Source of the DNA: Terrilactibacillus sp. S3-3 | GTDB taxonomy: Bacteria; Bacillota; Bacilli; Bacillales; Sporolactobacillaceae | Direction of reading: 5' to 3' | DNA: 64,000 nt | Assembly (NCBI GenBank): GCA_030437565.1 | Contig: CP129291.1 | Span: 2,728,001 to 2,792,000, forward strand | Translations under genes and position numbers: made by a program | In this document: positions 1-9,489 of the stretch, piece after piece | Layout: the number at the start of each line of letters is the position of its first letter | How positions within the stretch are numbered: position 1 is the first letter of the stretch | Notes under the pieces: model-generated | The model's database searches: none | Seen by the model: only the letters and a program-made list of their open reading frames with translations | What the model was told of the DNA's origin: nothing

Positions 1-440
<440 letters not shown>

Positions 441-466
441 TCAACAAAGGCATTCGCCTTTCATGA

Positions 467-1666
467 TTACTGGGCGTCGTCCAATGCGGCAACACCCGGC
501 AGTACTTTTCCTTCCATCAGTTCGAGGGAAGCGCCGCCGCCCGTCGAAATGTGGGTCATCTTGTCCGCCAAGTGGAATTTTTCTACCGCCGCTGCCGAGT
601 CGCCGCCGCCGATAATTGTTGTTGCACCTTCGGCATCGGCCAAAGCTTCGGCGACGCCCTGTGTTCCCTTGGCGTAGGCGTCCATTTCAAAAACGCCCAT
701 CGGTCCGTTCCAAACAACCAGCTTCGATTTGCGGATCACATCACCGAAAAGTTCAACGGTTTTCGGGCCAATGTCAAGTGCCTGCCATTGATCCGGAATT
801 TGGTCGATATCGACGACCTTTTTGTTTGCCGTTTCTGAAAAATCATCGGCAACAACAGTATCAACCGGAATATAGAAATTTACGCCTTTTTTCTTTGCTT
901 TTTCCATAAACTCTTTTGCCAAATCGAGTTTTTCGGCATCGAGCAGCGATCGGCCGATTTCATATCCCTTTGCTTTCACGAATGTATAGGCAAGACCGCC
1001 GCCTACAATCAGATTATCCACTTTTTCAAGCAAATTGTCGATCACGCCTATTTTATCGGTGACTTTTGCTCCGCCGATCACCGCTGTAAAAGGATGTTCA
1101 GGATGTTCGAGTGAACGGCCGAGAATATTTAATTCCTTTTCCATGAGGAAACCGGCGGCAACGGCCGGCAAATATTCAGCGATGCCGACCGTCGAAGCGT
1201 GGGCTCTGTGCGCAGAACCAAAGGCATCGTTGACATAAATATCGGCAAGCGCAGCAAAAGCTTTAGCTAATGCTTTATCATTCTTTTTCTCGCCGGATTC
1301 AAACCGCACATTTTCAATAAGGAGAATATCGCCATTTTGGAGTTTTTTAACGGCGGCTTCCACTTCCGGGCCGACCACTTCATCTGTTTTGGCAACGGGT
1401 TTGCCGAGAAGTTCACCGAGCCGTTTGGCAACCGGAGTCAGTCTGAATTGCTCTTTGTTCTCACTTGTCGGCCTGCCGAGATGGGAGGCAAGAATCAATT
1501 TTGCTCCGTGATCAGATAGGTACTTAATAGTTGGGAGCGCGGCACGGATCCGCGTGTCATCCGTAATCGTCGCGCCGTCGAGAGGAACATTAAAATCAAC
1601 GCGGCAAAAAACTCTTTTGCCATTGACATCAATGTCGCGAATTGTTTTTAGCCAGCCATGGTCCAT
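467..1666 (-). CDS. pgk: Phosphoglycerate kinase
   Basis: Transfers phosphate from 1,3-bisphosphoglycerate to ADP. The 399-residue length is usual for bacterial enzymes and the frame is intact. Visible motifs are the N-terminal substrate site VDFNVPLDG, the SHLGRP loop around residue 60, and the C-terminal GGGDSAAA and STGGGASLE nucleotide-binding loops. The assigned ATG (MDHGW...) lies only about 2 nt after the AAAGGAG ribosome-binding site. Homologues start near the LKTIRDIDV segment, so the true start may differ by a few codons or be masked by a one-base error. It lies between gapA and tpiA in the glycolytic operon. Confidence 0.95.
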   Translation of the reverse strand: MDHGWLKTIRDIDVNGKRVFCRVDFNVPLDGATITDDTRIRAALPTIKYLSDHGAKLILASHLGRPTSENKEQFRLTPVAKRLGELLGKPVAKTDEVVGPEVEAAVKKLQNGDILLIENVRFESGEKKNDKALAKAFAALADIYVNDAFGSAHRAHASTVGIAEYLPAVAAGFLMEKELNILGRSLEHPEHPFTAVIGGAKVTDKIGVIDNLLEKVDNLIVGGGLAYTFVKAKGYEIGRSLLDAEKLDLAKEFMEKAKKKGVNFYIPVDTVVADDFSETANKKVVDIDQIPDQWQALDIGPKTVELFGDVIRKSKLVVWNGPMGVFEMDAYAKGTQGVAEALADAEGATTIIGGGDSAAAVEKFHLADKMTHISTGGGASLELMEGKVLPGVAALDDAQ

Positions 1667-1742
1667 CGCTCCTTTGTTTTCAAACAGCGGAAACAGGAAG
1701 ACGTTTCCGCTGTTTGAAGTTCTTATTACGCCAGGCTGGTCG

Positions 1743-2749
<1,007 letters not shown>

Positions 2750-2775
2750 TATAAAACGCCCTCCCAAATATTTCA

Positions 2776-3797
2776 CTAGATTTTTAAAATTTCCTTAGCG
2801 GCGCCTTCATCCGTAATTAAAATCGAATCAGGCCCTTTCTTGAAATAGGCCTCAATCGCTTTCGCTTTAGATTTTCCTCCCGCTACGGCGATCACGGTTC
2901 GCGTATCATAGAGATCTTCCAATTGCAGCCCAATGGTCTTAATCTTATGAATGACCCGGCCGGAGCGATCAAAATAATAGCCAAAAGCTTCGGCTACGGC
3001 ATGCTCCGCTTCAATCTTTTCGAGAAAAGCCTCGCTTGACCGGCGGCGGATCGCCATTGTTCTGGCGTCGCCTATTCCATGGACAATCATTGTCGAAGAA
3101 TGAATCAGGCGCAAAACTTCCAGAACACTGGGCTCTTCAATCAATCATGATAGGATTCATCGCTTAATTGATCAGGAACATGGAGCAGATGGTAACGTCC
3201 CTCGGCTTTATCGGCCATCTTAGCGCAAATGGTATTCGCTTGATTCTCAACGCGCTCGCCCAGGCCGCCTCTCGCCGATACAAACAATAATTCCTGATGC
3301 GCCTGTTTTAATGGATGCATGACTTCCGCTACTGCCGCCAAAGTGGTTCCGCCGGTTACGGCGATAATACTTTTTGCCGTCAAATGCTGCTCCATTATTT
3401 TGACACAGGCAAGCCCTAATTCCTTTTTTACTAACGGATATTGATCACTGTCGCCCGGCACGATGATCGTCTTTGAAAGGCCTAATGCTTTCTCCAATTG
3501 CTTCTCCATACTTTTCAGTCCGGATATATTCTTCATCACTTCCCCCAGCGCTTTCACAACAGCCTCGCCGTCATCCGTCAAATACATGCCGCTTGACGCC
3601 ATGTGAATGAGGCCCTGTTTACTGAGAAATGAGACTTCACCTCTCAAAACACGTTCCGTCATTCCAAGCTGTACGGAAAGACTGCGCCTTCCAATTGGCT
3701 GAAGAAAATGTAAAGATCGAAGGATTCGGTAGCGGCCGGACATGATGTCTAAGACGTCAGGGATAAGCTTTTTCTGAAGATCAAGCAAGTGTTCCAC
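2776..3797 (-). CDS. cggR: Central glycolytic genes regulator CggR, frame-disrupted
   Basis: SorC/DeoR-family repressor that senses fructose-1,6-bisphosphate and controls the gapA operon. The N-terminal half has the wHTH segment [19 protein letters not shown]. The C-terminal sugar-phosphate-binding domain shows VTGGTT, ARGGLGE and [11 protein letters not shown] choose the GTG at 3797 as start because AGGGG lies 7 nt upstream and the protein then begins like B. subtilis CggR (about 340 aa). The upstream ATG at 3887 would translate through the operator. One frame break lies near 3140, between the QLSDESYH and IEEPSV segments. It is the first gene of the operon, 26 bp before gapA. Confidence 0.92.
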
Positions 3798-3819
3798 GGC
3801 ATCACCCCTCGATCGTGTT

Positions 3820-3856
3820 GGACCATTATTGTCCCACATAGTCATTTTATGTCCCA
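3820..3856 (-). promoter_or_regulatory. CggR operator
   Basis: On the minus strand two TGGGAC half-sites lie 20 bp apart (plus-strand GTCCCA at 3831-3836 and 3851-3856). Each is followed by a degenerate GTC-like half (TGAC and GGTC). The layout matches the B. subtilis cggR operator, which has two CGGGAC-N6-TGTC repeats on a 20-bp period. It sits between the predicted promoter and the GTG start of cggR, as expected for autoregulation. The arrangement is read from sequence; binding is inferred. Confidence 0.75.
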
Positions 3857-3870
3857 TCAGCTCCATATTT

Positions 3871-3899
3871 ATAATAACAACTTTCAATAGGTTTTACAA
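3871..3899 (-). promoter_or_regulatory. Sigma-A promoter of cggR-gapA operon
   Basis: Minus-strand TTGTAA (3894-3899) and TATTAT (3871-3876) separated by 17 bp. It lies directly upstream of the CggR operator, so the repressor would block elongation or clearance just downstream of the start site. Confidence 0.65.
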
Positions 3900-3900
3900 G

Positions 3901-3914
3901 TGAAAGCAATCACA
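3901..3914. promoter_or_regulatory. Catabolite-responsive element (cre)-like site
   Basis: TGAAAGCAATCACA fits the CcpA cre consensus TGWAANCGNTNWCA at 13 of 14 positions; the central G is A. It abuts the -35 box on its upstream side, roughly 40 bp before the expected start point. This placement is seen at CcpA-activated promoters, so activation rather than repression is my inference. Confidence 0.45.
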
Positions 3915-4249
3915 AAGTAAGCCTAAAAACAGTGCCGCCGTCATTTCATCACTTCTTGATCCCTTGCGCTGCCGAATAGCCCTGTCTTAAACCGCAGGTC
4001 CCCCTTTATGGCCGGCTTTCAACAAGAGACCCTTCCACTCTCCGTATAGATGTTTATCATGTAGTTTAACCGAAAAGCAGCTTTGCGAAAACCGAACCAG
4101 CCTGTGTTGATTGACCTGGATTTATCTTCAGAATATAACAAAGACATTCTTTCTTTTGTTACCATTTTTTTATTATTCTTGTTACTAGCGCAAGATGAAT
4201 TACTCAAATGAACGGCTTAGCCTAAATCCAAGTATTCCCTCCGATCTGC
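3915..4249. other. Intergenic region between rpoN and cggR
   Basis: Roughly 335 bp with no recognised gene. A 62-codon minus-strand ORF (4019-4207) has no homology I recognise and no convincing ribosome-binding site, so it is not called. The segment probably only carries upstream promoter sequence. Confidence 0.5.
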
Positions 4250-4285
4250 AAAATAAAACACAGGTAATCAGCGCGTTTACCTGTG
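4250..4285 (-). terminator. Rho-independent terminator of rpoN
   Basis: Minus strand shows CACAGGTAA...TTACCTGTG (9-bp perfect stem, 4259-4285) followed by TTTTATTTT, about 80 bp after the rpoN stop. Confidence 0.8.
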
Positions 4286-4367
4286 ACACAAAATGGGGTC
4301 CTATTCGATTTTGCCTGACTAGGACAATCGGCGCCGCAAGCAGTGCCTGACGGCGTGGGCCCGGCCT

Positions 4368-5702
4368 TCACGACGGTTTTTGCTTTCGTCTGGATGAAGC
4401 GGCAATGCCGCATTCTTTACGGTATTTGCTTACCACTCTCCGTGAACATTCCACCCCTTTATCTTTTAGCAGAAAAACGATGGTCTGGTCGGAAAACGGC
4501 TTCTTTTTATTTTCACTCGAAATAATAGTTTTAATCAGTGATTTAATTTGATAGACGGAAACACTGCCGTCCTCCGTCTTCAGGCCCTTGGCGAAAAAAT
4601 CTTTAAAAGAAAGAAGACCAACCGGAGTCTGTACGTATTTATTGGTCACGGCGCGGCTGACCGTTGATTCATGAACGAAAAGCCGTTTCGCCGCCATTTT
4701 CATCGTCATCGGCTCCAGCAGCGTTTCTTTTTTTCCGCTGCTTAAAAACTTTTTCTGTTTGTCGATGATCACGCCGGTGATTTTCATCAGCATTTGTTTC
4801 CGCTTTGAAACGCCGGTCAGAAGCCACTTTGCTTCGTTCATTTTTTTACGGATGTACCGCTTGGTTTCGCTGTCTGAAGCATGGAGATACAGCTCATAGT
4901 CTTTTTCATTGATCGTCACTTTGGGCAGGAACTGATCTTCAAGAAGGCACTGAAAGCCCGCTTCAGTCTTCGTTATCCGTATGTCCGGAACCACGTACTG
5001 TAAAGCCGCTTCGGCTTTTGTCACGTCCACTGGTACAGGGTCGAGTGCGCGAATGCGCTTCACTGCTCGCTGGACGTCACTGTCATCAACATCCAGCGCC
5101 TCAACAATCGCCTCCCAGTCTTCCGTCAGAAAGCAATCGATATAGTCGTCGGAAACAATCGTCTCAGCAATCCAATCGCGCTCCGGGGCTCGCTCCAGCT
5201 GCAGGCGCAGGCACTCTTGAAGCGATCGAGCGCCGACACCGGCCGGATCCAGCGATTGAACCGCTTTCAAAGCCCGTTCGCAGTCCTCCTCATCCAAGTC
5301 GAAATCCGCCGTCAGTTCACCGAGATTATCTTCTAAGAAGCCGCGGTCATTCAGACTGTCAATCAGCCAATCCGCCGCTCTCATGATTTCCTTGTCAAGC
5401 GTCAGATGATGCAGATCAATATGCAGCTGATCGCGGAAGTTCATTTCCGCGGCAAGTGTTTGTTCGATAATATCCGTTCTGCTTTTTCCGCTTTCACCCG
5501 TCGCCGATTGGTGCTGCGCCCCCGCCGTAAAACCAGCCGTAAAGCCTGGTTCTTCCACTTGTAAAAGCGGGTTTTCAAGCGCTTGCTGGCGAATAAAACG
5601 GGATAGATCCAAATTGTTGTATTGCAGCAGGGATATCGCTTGATATAAAGCAGGTGTCATATTGAGTTTTAATGTTTGCGTTTGTGACATATTCAAACCC
5701 AT
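4368..5702 (-). CDS. rpoN: RNA polymerase sigma-54 factor
   Basis: Sigma-54 (SigL), directing RNA polymerase to -24/-12 promoters that need an AAA+ activator. The 444-aa frame is intact. The N-terminal region I (residues about 5-50) is the Gln/Leu-rich activator-interacting segment QTLKLNMTPALYQAISLLQ. A central core-binding region and the HTH containing HESTVSRAV follow. The C-terminal RpoN box reads SRRVVSKYRKECGI, close to the canonical ARRTVAKYRE. The start at 5702 is preceded by GGGGG with 8 nt spacing. It is monocistronic, with its own promoter and terminator, upstream of cggR as in several bacilli. Confidence 0.95.
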   Translation of the reverse strand: MGLNMSQTQTLKLNMTPALYQAISLLQYNNLDLSRFIRQQALENPLLQVEEPGFTAGFTAGAQHQSATGESGKSRTDIIEQTLAAEMNFRDQLHIDLHHLTLDKEIMRAADWLIDSLNDRGFLEDNLGELTADFDLDEEDCERALKAVQSLDPAGVGARSLQECLRLQLERAPERDWIAETIVSDDYIDCFLTEDWEAIVEALDVDDSDVQRAVKRIRALDPVPVDVTKAEAALQYVVPDIRITKTEAGFQCLLEDQFLPKVTINEKDYELYLHASDSETKRYIRKKMNEAKWLLTGVSKRKQMLMKITGVIIDKQKKFLSSGKKETLLEPMTMKMAAKRLFVHESTVSRAVTNKYVQTPVGLLSFKDFFAKGLKTEDGSVSVYQIKSLIKTIISSENKKKPFSDQTIVFLLKDKGVECSRRVVSKYRKECGIAASSRRKQKPS

Positions 5703-5713
5703 TCATATCACCC

Positions 5714-5742
5714 CCACCCACCCTCTACTTATATATTATATC
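5714..5742 (-). promoter_or_regulatory. Putative sigma-A promoter of rpoN
   Basis: Minus strand TGGTCA-N17-TATAAT just upstream of the ribosome-binding site. The -10 is perfect and the -35 matches 4 of 6. Position is approximate to a few bases. Confidence 0.45.
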
Positions 5743-5933
5743 GAGAACCCGTTTATCTGACCACGATTTTTCATATCATTCATGAACTTTAGCCCGTAGA
5801 CCGGAGAAGCTGGTCCCAACGAGGCAGCCGGGGGCCCTATAAGCTCACCGGACGATTAGAAATCGCGGCAAGAAGAGCTTTCAAATCGGCCAGCTGCCGG
5901 GATGCCCCCCGCCTTCTGCCGCTCTCTTTAAGT

Positions 5934-5962
5934 AAAAAAGCAGTCCTCCAAAATGAAGGACT
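5934..5962 (-). terminator. Terminator of corA
   Basis: Minus-strand hairpin AGTCCTTCATTTTGGAGGACT followed by GCTTTTTT. It begins at the stop codon of the transporter gene. Confidence 0.8.
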
Positions 5963-6918
5963 ACAGGCGAATCTTCAAAAATATTTTTTTTTCCAAAATA
6001 TAAAAGTCGTGAGACCCGAAAAAAAAAACAGCAATAAGGATGGGAATGACAAAAGCGTAATGGAGATGCTGCCACGGGATGCCGTCCATGTTCATTCCAA
6101 AGAAGCTGGCCACCACTGTCGGAATGGACAGGACGATCGTAATCGTCGTCAAAAATTTCATCACAACATTGACATTGTTTGAGATGACGGAAGCATACGC
6201 ATCCATCATGCCGCTGAGAATGTTGCTGTGCACTTCCGACATTTCAATCGCCTGCTTGATTTCAATAATCACATCTTCAAGCAGTTCTTGATCATCTTCA
6301 TACATTCTTAAAAACCGCTGCTTTGTCATCTTTTCCATCACAATATTATTGGCCTTCAACGATGTTGTGAAGTAAACAAGCGTTTTTTTCCAAACTCAAT
6401 AGATCAAATAATTCCTTGTTGCGCATCGACTGATGCAGTTCGCGTTCTATTATAGATGTCCTTCTGTCGATCGTCTTTAAATATTTCAAATAATAACTGG
6501 CGACCTGATATAAAATCTGCAGCGTAAACCGCGTCTTTTTGTAGGTAAAAAAGCTTTTTAACTTTATTATTAATAAAATGGTCGATTACAGGATTTTCCT
6601 GCAAGCAAACCGTCACGAAATAATAAGGCGTTACGATAATACCAAGCGGATCGTATCATAAGGTGCCGAATCCGATTCATCTTTTACCAGTACCGGAAAG
6701 TCAACAATGATCAGGACACTGTCGTCTTCTTTCTCAATCCGTGAACGCTCGTCATCATCCAATGAGTCTTTAATAAAGTCCAATGGAATGTCCGTTGCAT
6801 CCACGATCTTCCTTATCTCGGATTCCTTGGGCCGGATCAAGTTCACCCAGCAGCCCTTGGACAATTCATCCGTTTTTGTCAGTTTTCCTAGTTCGTCTGT
6901 CAAATAAATATCAAGCAA
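5961..6918 (-). CDS. corA: CorA-type divalent cation transporter, frame-disrupted
   Basis: Inner-membrane pentameric Mg2+/divalent-cation channel family. Read across frames, it has an acidic N-terminal cytoplasmic domain starting LDIYLTDELGKL and then a long helical segment. Two C-terminal membrane spans follow, with the hallmark GMN in FFGMNMDG at the end of the first span. The whole is about 318 aa, the usual family size. The TTG start at 6918 is chosen because GGAGG lies 7 nt upstream. Breaks fall near 6625, 6540 and 6380. It is preceded in the same transcript by a 44-codon ORF. Which cation it carries cannot be told from sequence. Confidence 0.88.
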
Positions 6919-6933
6919 AACCGCACCTCCTCG

Positions 6934-7068
6934 TTATTCAGAGGAAGCCCGCCCCCGTTTGCCAAGCAACCGATATCTTAAAGAGCGGCCGAGCGCAAGC
7001 GGTATGCAAACTTCCTCATATAAATGCCCAGGGTCAGGGCTCTGATTAGAAGGACTCTCGGAACTCAT
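6934..7068 (-). CDS. Small ORF (44 aa) leading the corA transcript
   Basis: An ATG at 7068 lies 11 nt after AAAAGGAG and downstream of a good sigma-A promoter. It opens a 44-codon frame (MSSESPSNQSPDPGHLYEEV at the start, then a basic tail with RSLRYRLLGKRGR) that stops 15 nt before the corA start, just ahead of its ribosome-binding site. I do not recognise the protein. It could be a small cotranscribed protein or a leader ORF whose translation influences corA. It has no membrane segment or signal peptide. Confidence 0.45.
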   Translation of the reverse strand: MSSESPSNQSPDPGHLYEEVCIPLALGRSLRYRLLGKRGRASSE

Positions 7069-7110
7069 TAAGCTATCAACTCCTTTTGGCTATATTCGGG
7101 AACATTTTCT

Positions 7111-7139
7111 ATCATACATGGGTTTTGGTAATAATACAA
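7111..7139 (-). promoter_or_regulatory. Sigma-A promoter of the small ORF-corA unit
   Basis: Minus strand TTGTAT (7134-7139), 17-bp spacer, TATGAT (7111-7116). Both boxes are close to consensus. Confidence 0.6.
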
Positions 7140-7140
7140 A

Positions 7141-7196
7141 TGAAAAATTAAAGGAAGTCTGCTTCCGCCCTTTTAAAAAGGAGGAAGGCAGACTTC
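7141..7196 (-). terminator. Terminator of the CotD-like gene
   Basis: Minus-strand inverted repeat GAAGTCTGC...GCAGACTTC with internal extension, followed by CTTTAATTTTT, right after the stop codon at 7202. Confidence 0.75.
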
Positions 7197-7201
7197 ATAA
7201 A

Positions 7202-7723
7202 TCAGCAAGTCGGTTTCGGGTAGCAAGGGCATCCGCATTGAATATGATGATGCTGTTCATCGCAGCAATGAGAAACCGTATGCGGATAGTAATGTTGATG
7301 TTCATACACATAATGTTCATTGATTTGCGTATGCGATGGATGAATATGCTGAACAATGACCGGTTTGAAAACATCCTCGACATTCACGCTCTGCGGATCA
7401 TAAACCGGACCCGCCGCTTTTGGCGGACAATGCAGCACATTCGTCGGACCGCAAACCGGTTGGACTGGACAAGGACAAGGAGCGCCTTTTTTGCCATACG
7501 GTTTATTGATCGGTTTAATTCCCGGAATCGGTGCAGCAGCCGGATTCACAGGCGGAGCGGCTGCCGGAGCAGGTCCCATCGCGGGGTTTACCCCGGGAAA
7601 TGGTTTGATATTCGCAAATGGGTTGGGCATTGGCATCGGCGCATGGGGCGGGGGCGGCATTGCCGGCGGCGCCGGTGCATGCCTTAGCAGCGGATTAATT
7701 TCTAGCGGATTTAGATACTCCAT
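7202..7723 (-). CDS. cotD: CotD-like inner spore coat protein with Pro/Ala-rich extension
   Basis: The 173-aa protein has two parts. Residues about 10-85 are rich in Pro, Ala and Met (PAPPAMPPPPHAPMPMPNPF type). Residues about 85-173 are Cys- and His-rich: CPCPVQPVCGPTNVLHCPP, then VIVQHIHPSHTQINEHYVYE, HQHYYPHT and a CGCPCYPKPTC end. The His-rich part matches the B. subtilis CotD pattern (HIHP..TT.VNH and HYFPHT), but CotD is only about 75 aa, so the proline-rich half is an extension. GAGGAGG lies 7 nt before the ATG. A CATANNNTA sigma-K-like box lies upstream. It is expected in the mother cell during late sporulation. Confidence 0.8.
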   Translation of the reverse strand: MEYLNPLEINPLLRHAPAPPAMPPPPHAPMPMPNPFANIKPFPGVNPAMGPAPAAAPPVNPAAAPIPGIKPINKPYGKKGAPCPCPVQPVCGPTNVLHCPPKAAGPVYDPQSVNVEDVFKPVIVQHIHPSHTQINEHYVYEHQHYYPHTVSHCCDEQHHHIQCGCPCYPKPTC

Positions 7724-7756
7724 TCTATTTCCTCCTCAATAATTGAAGTACATTAA

Positions 7757-7765
7757 TAACCTATG
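7757..7765 (-). promoter_or_regulatory. Sigma-K-like -10 element of the coat gene
   Basis: Minus strand CATAGGTTA fits the sigma-K -10 consensus CATANNNTA, 34 bp before the ATG. An AC about 17 bp further upstream could serve as -35. Fits a late mother-cell coat gene. Confidence 0.45.
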
Positions 7766-7881
7766 TGATGGGGCATAGCCTTGTACTGATACGAATACCT
7801 ATTTTTTCCCGCTGCAAAGAAAATGGGCCAGCCTCTCAGCAAATTAAAAAAAAAAAGCCACGAGGGCTTATAAAAGGGAGT

Positions 7882-7962
7882 CATGCTTTTAATGCTTTCA
7901 ATGCTTTTAATGCTTTTAATGCTTTTAATGCTTTTAATGCTTTTAATGCTTTTAATGCTTTA
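7882..7962. repeat. Nine tandem copies of a 9-bp repeat
   Basis: Unit AATGCTTTT repeated nine times with changes only in copies 1, 2 and 9. It is open in frame on both strands because the unit is three codons, but no ribosome-binding site supports translation. It lies in the gap between the coat gene and tRNA-Arg. Confidence 0.9.
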
Positions 7963-8112
7963 TCACTTTAGCATATTTACCTATAAAAGTAAAGCTATTA
8001 TCAAAACTTAATGAATCAAGAAAATTTTTCATGAAGAAGTCTCCGCAAACAAGCAACGACTCCTTCATATCACTTTTTTCAAAGATACTTTTATATAAAT
8101 TTAAAAAAAGCC
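7963..8112. other. Intergenic, AT-rich
   Basis: AT-rich sequence between the 9-bp repeat and the tRNA promoter. An imperfect inverted repeat ATGAAGAAGTC...GACTCCTTCAT (about 8031-8067) is visible. Nothing else is recognised. Confidence 0.5.
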
Positions 8113-8141
8113 TTGCAAAAAAGATAAAAATGCTTTAAAAT
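8113..8141 (+). promoter_or_regulatory. Promoter of tRNA-Arg
   Basis: TTGCAA (8113-8118), 17-bp spacer and TAAAAT (8136-8141), 30 bp before the mature tRNA 5' end. Confidence 0.65.
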
Positions 8142-8170
8142 AGAAAAATGTCAGCAAGATGATTTCATAT

Positions 8171-8247
8171 GCGCTCGTAGCTCAGTTGGATAGAGCAATG
8201 GTTTCCGGTACCATGTGTCGGGGGTTCAAATCCTCTCGAGCGCGCCA
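8171..8247 (+). tRNA. tRNA-Arg (anticodon CCG)
   Basis: Full cloverleaf: acceptor GCGCTCG pairs with CGAGCGC and the CCA is encoded. The D arm is GCTCAGTTGGATAGAGC. The anticodon stem ATGGT/ACCAT encloses the loop TTCCGGT, giving CCG, which reads CGG Arg codons. The T arm contains GGTTCAAATCC. B. subtilis also has a single tRNA-Arg beside clpP. Confidence 0.95.
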
Positions 8248-8269
8248 TACATATTAAATACATCACTAA

Positions 8270-8302
8270 GGGATTGGCCAATAGGGCCGGTCTTTTTTTA
8301 TA
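8270..8302 (+). terminator. Terminator after tRNA-Arg
   Basis: GATTGGCC-AATA-GGGCCGGTC stem (with G-T pairs) followed by TTTTTTT. Confidence 0.7.
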
Positions 8303-8379
8303 CTTCAAACCGGATCAGTTTTGGGGAAAAAACCTCGACGGGTCATTTTTTTCGTACAGATAAGTTTTAAATCATAAAA

Positions 8380-8396
8380 TTTGACCTATACTGACC
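8380..8396. promoter_or_regulatory. CtsR-like heat-shock operator of clpP
   Basis: TTTGACC-TAT-ACTGACC; on the other strand GGTCAGT-ATA-GGTCAAA. CtsR binds RGTCAAA-NAN-RGTCAAA, so one heptad is perfect and the other 5 of 7. The site overlaps the -35 box of clpP, as in B. subtilis. Confidence 0.7.
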
Positions 8397-8409
8397 TTTA
8401 ATGTATGAT
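8381..8409 (+). promoter_or_regulatory. Sigma-A promoter of clpP
   Basis: TTGACC (8381-8386), 17-bp spacer, TATGAT (8404-8409). The -35 lies inside the CtsR-like box. Confidence 0.7.
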
Positions 8410-8469
8410 TAATACAGTTCATTTAGAAATCCATTTAAATTCAATAATTATGAAAAGGGGGTTCGTTCA

Positions 8470-9054
8470 ATGCCTTTAATCCCAACAGTCATTGAGCAAA
8501 CAAACCGCGGGGAACGTGCTTACGATATTTATTCCCGCCTTCTAAAGGATCGCATTATCATGCTCGGCACGGCAATCGACGACAATGTGGCAAACGCAGT
8601 CGTTGCTCAGTTGCTTTTCCTGGCAGCAGAAGATTCCGAAAAAGACATTTCAATTTATATTAACAGCCCCGGCGGTTCGATTACGGCAGGCATGGCCATT
8701 TACGATACCATGCAGTATATCAAACCGAAAGTGTCGACAATCTGCATCGGCATGGCGGCTTCAATGGGATCTTTTCTTCTTACCGCCGGAGAAATCGGCA
8801 AGCGCTATGCGCTCCCAAACAGTGAGATCATGATCCACCAACCGCTTGGCGGCATGCAAGGGCAAGCTTCCGATATGGAAATTCATGCTCGCCGGATCAT
8901 TAAAATCCGTGAAAAGCTGAATCACATTTATGCTGAAAGGACCGGCCAGCCATATGAAGTGATCGCTCGCGATACCGACCGTGACAACTTCATGTCGGCG
9001 CAAGAAGCAAAAGAATACGGCCTCATTGACGAAGTGCTGGTCTCGACCAAATAG
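8470..9054 (+). CDS. clpP: ATP-dependent Clp protease proteolytic subunit
   Basis: Self-compartmentalised serine protease that works with ClpX, ClpC and ClpE on unfolded and regulatory proteins. The 194-aa frame is intact and of standard length. The catalytic Ser is in [11 protein letters not shown] (about residue 98), the His in MIHQPLGG (about 123), and the Asp in the [11 protein letters not shown] region (about 172). The start follows GGGGG. It is monocistronic, under a CtsR-like site and ended by a strong terminator, and is one of the few plus-strand genes in the window. Confidence 0.98.
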   Translation: MPLIPTVIEQTNRGERAYDIYSRLLKDRIIMLGTAIDDNVANAVVAQLLFLAAEDSEKDISIYINSPGGSITAGMAIYDTMQYIKPKVSTICIGMAASMGSFLLTAGEIGKRYALPNSEIMIHQPLGGMQGQASDMEIHARRIIKIREKLNHIYAERTGQPYEVIARDTDRDNFMSAQEAKEYGLIDEVLVSTK

Positions 9055-9113
9055 ACCCGTTCCCGTCAGCAAATCGCTGTTTCTTGAATAAAACAGCCAA
9101 AAATCGCAAAAAG

Positions 9114-9144
9114 TCTCTCAAACATCATGTTTGAGAGATTTTTT
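9114..9144 (+). terminator. Terminator of clpP
   Basis: TCTCTCAAACATCATGTTTGAGAGA, an 11-bp perfect stem, followed by TTTTTT. The opposite strand also ends in A/T-rich sequence, so it may act for the convergent crh operon too. Confidence 0.85.
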
Positions 9145-9149
9145 GCATC

Positions 9150-9410
9150 TCACATATTTTCATTCTCAACAAAAGCTTTCAGGGCTGCCAGTGCCTGTTC
9201 GGCATCCGTGCCTTCCGCTTTTAGCGTAATCTGTTCGCCATGCCCGATAGCCAGCCCCATGATGCCCATGATGCTTTTCACATTGACCAGTTTATCCGCT
9301 TTCTCAAGCATAATATGTGAGTGGTAACGGTTTGCTTCTTGAACAAACAATGCCGCGGGCCTCGCTTGAAGTCCGTCTTTTAATTTAACAACGATGTCTT
9401 TTTCAATCAT
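9150..9410 (-). CDS. crh: Catabolite repression HPr-like protein Crh
   Basis: HPr paralogue that, once phosphorylated on Ser46 by HPr kinase, is a corepressor for CcpA. The 86-aa protein has Gln in place of the PTS-active His15 (GLQARPAA), which is diagnostic of Crh rather than HPr. Ser46 is present in VKSIMGIMGLAIGHGE. The ATG at 9410 is the only start giving this fold; upstream in-frame codons are spurious. It is the last gene of the rapZ-yvcK-whiA-crh operon, as in B. subtilis. The matching kinase gene hprK is 10 kb away in this window. Confidence 0.95.
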   Translation of the reverse strand: MIEKDIVVKLKDGLQARPAALFVQEANRYHSHIMLEKADKLVNVKSIMGIMGLAIGHGEQITLKAEGTDAEQALAALKAFVENENM

Positions 9411-9489
9411 AGTAAATAAAACCCCCCTTGTCTTTTGAAAACGTACACATTTCTGCGCTCTCCCCGTACTTTCATCTTTTGTTCCCGCT

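Noticed and set aside
4019-4413. Two minus-strand frames (62 and 63 codons) near the rpoN terminator
   Set aside because: One overlaps the rpoN end and its terminator, the other lacks a ribosome-binding site; both have unusual composition.
6919-7110. Magnesium (M-box) riboswitch upstream of corA
   Set aside because: No M-box core was found; the region is better explained by a promoter and a 44-codon ORF.
7118-7687. 189-codon plus-strand frame antisense to the coat gene
   Set aside because: Arg-rich shadow of the CotD-like gene; no ribosome-binding site.
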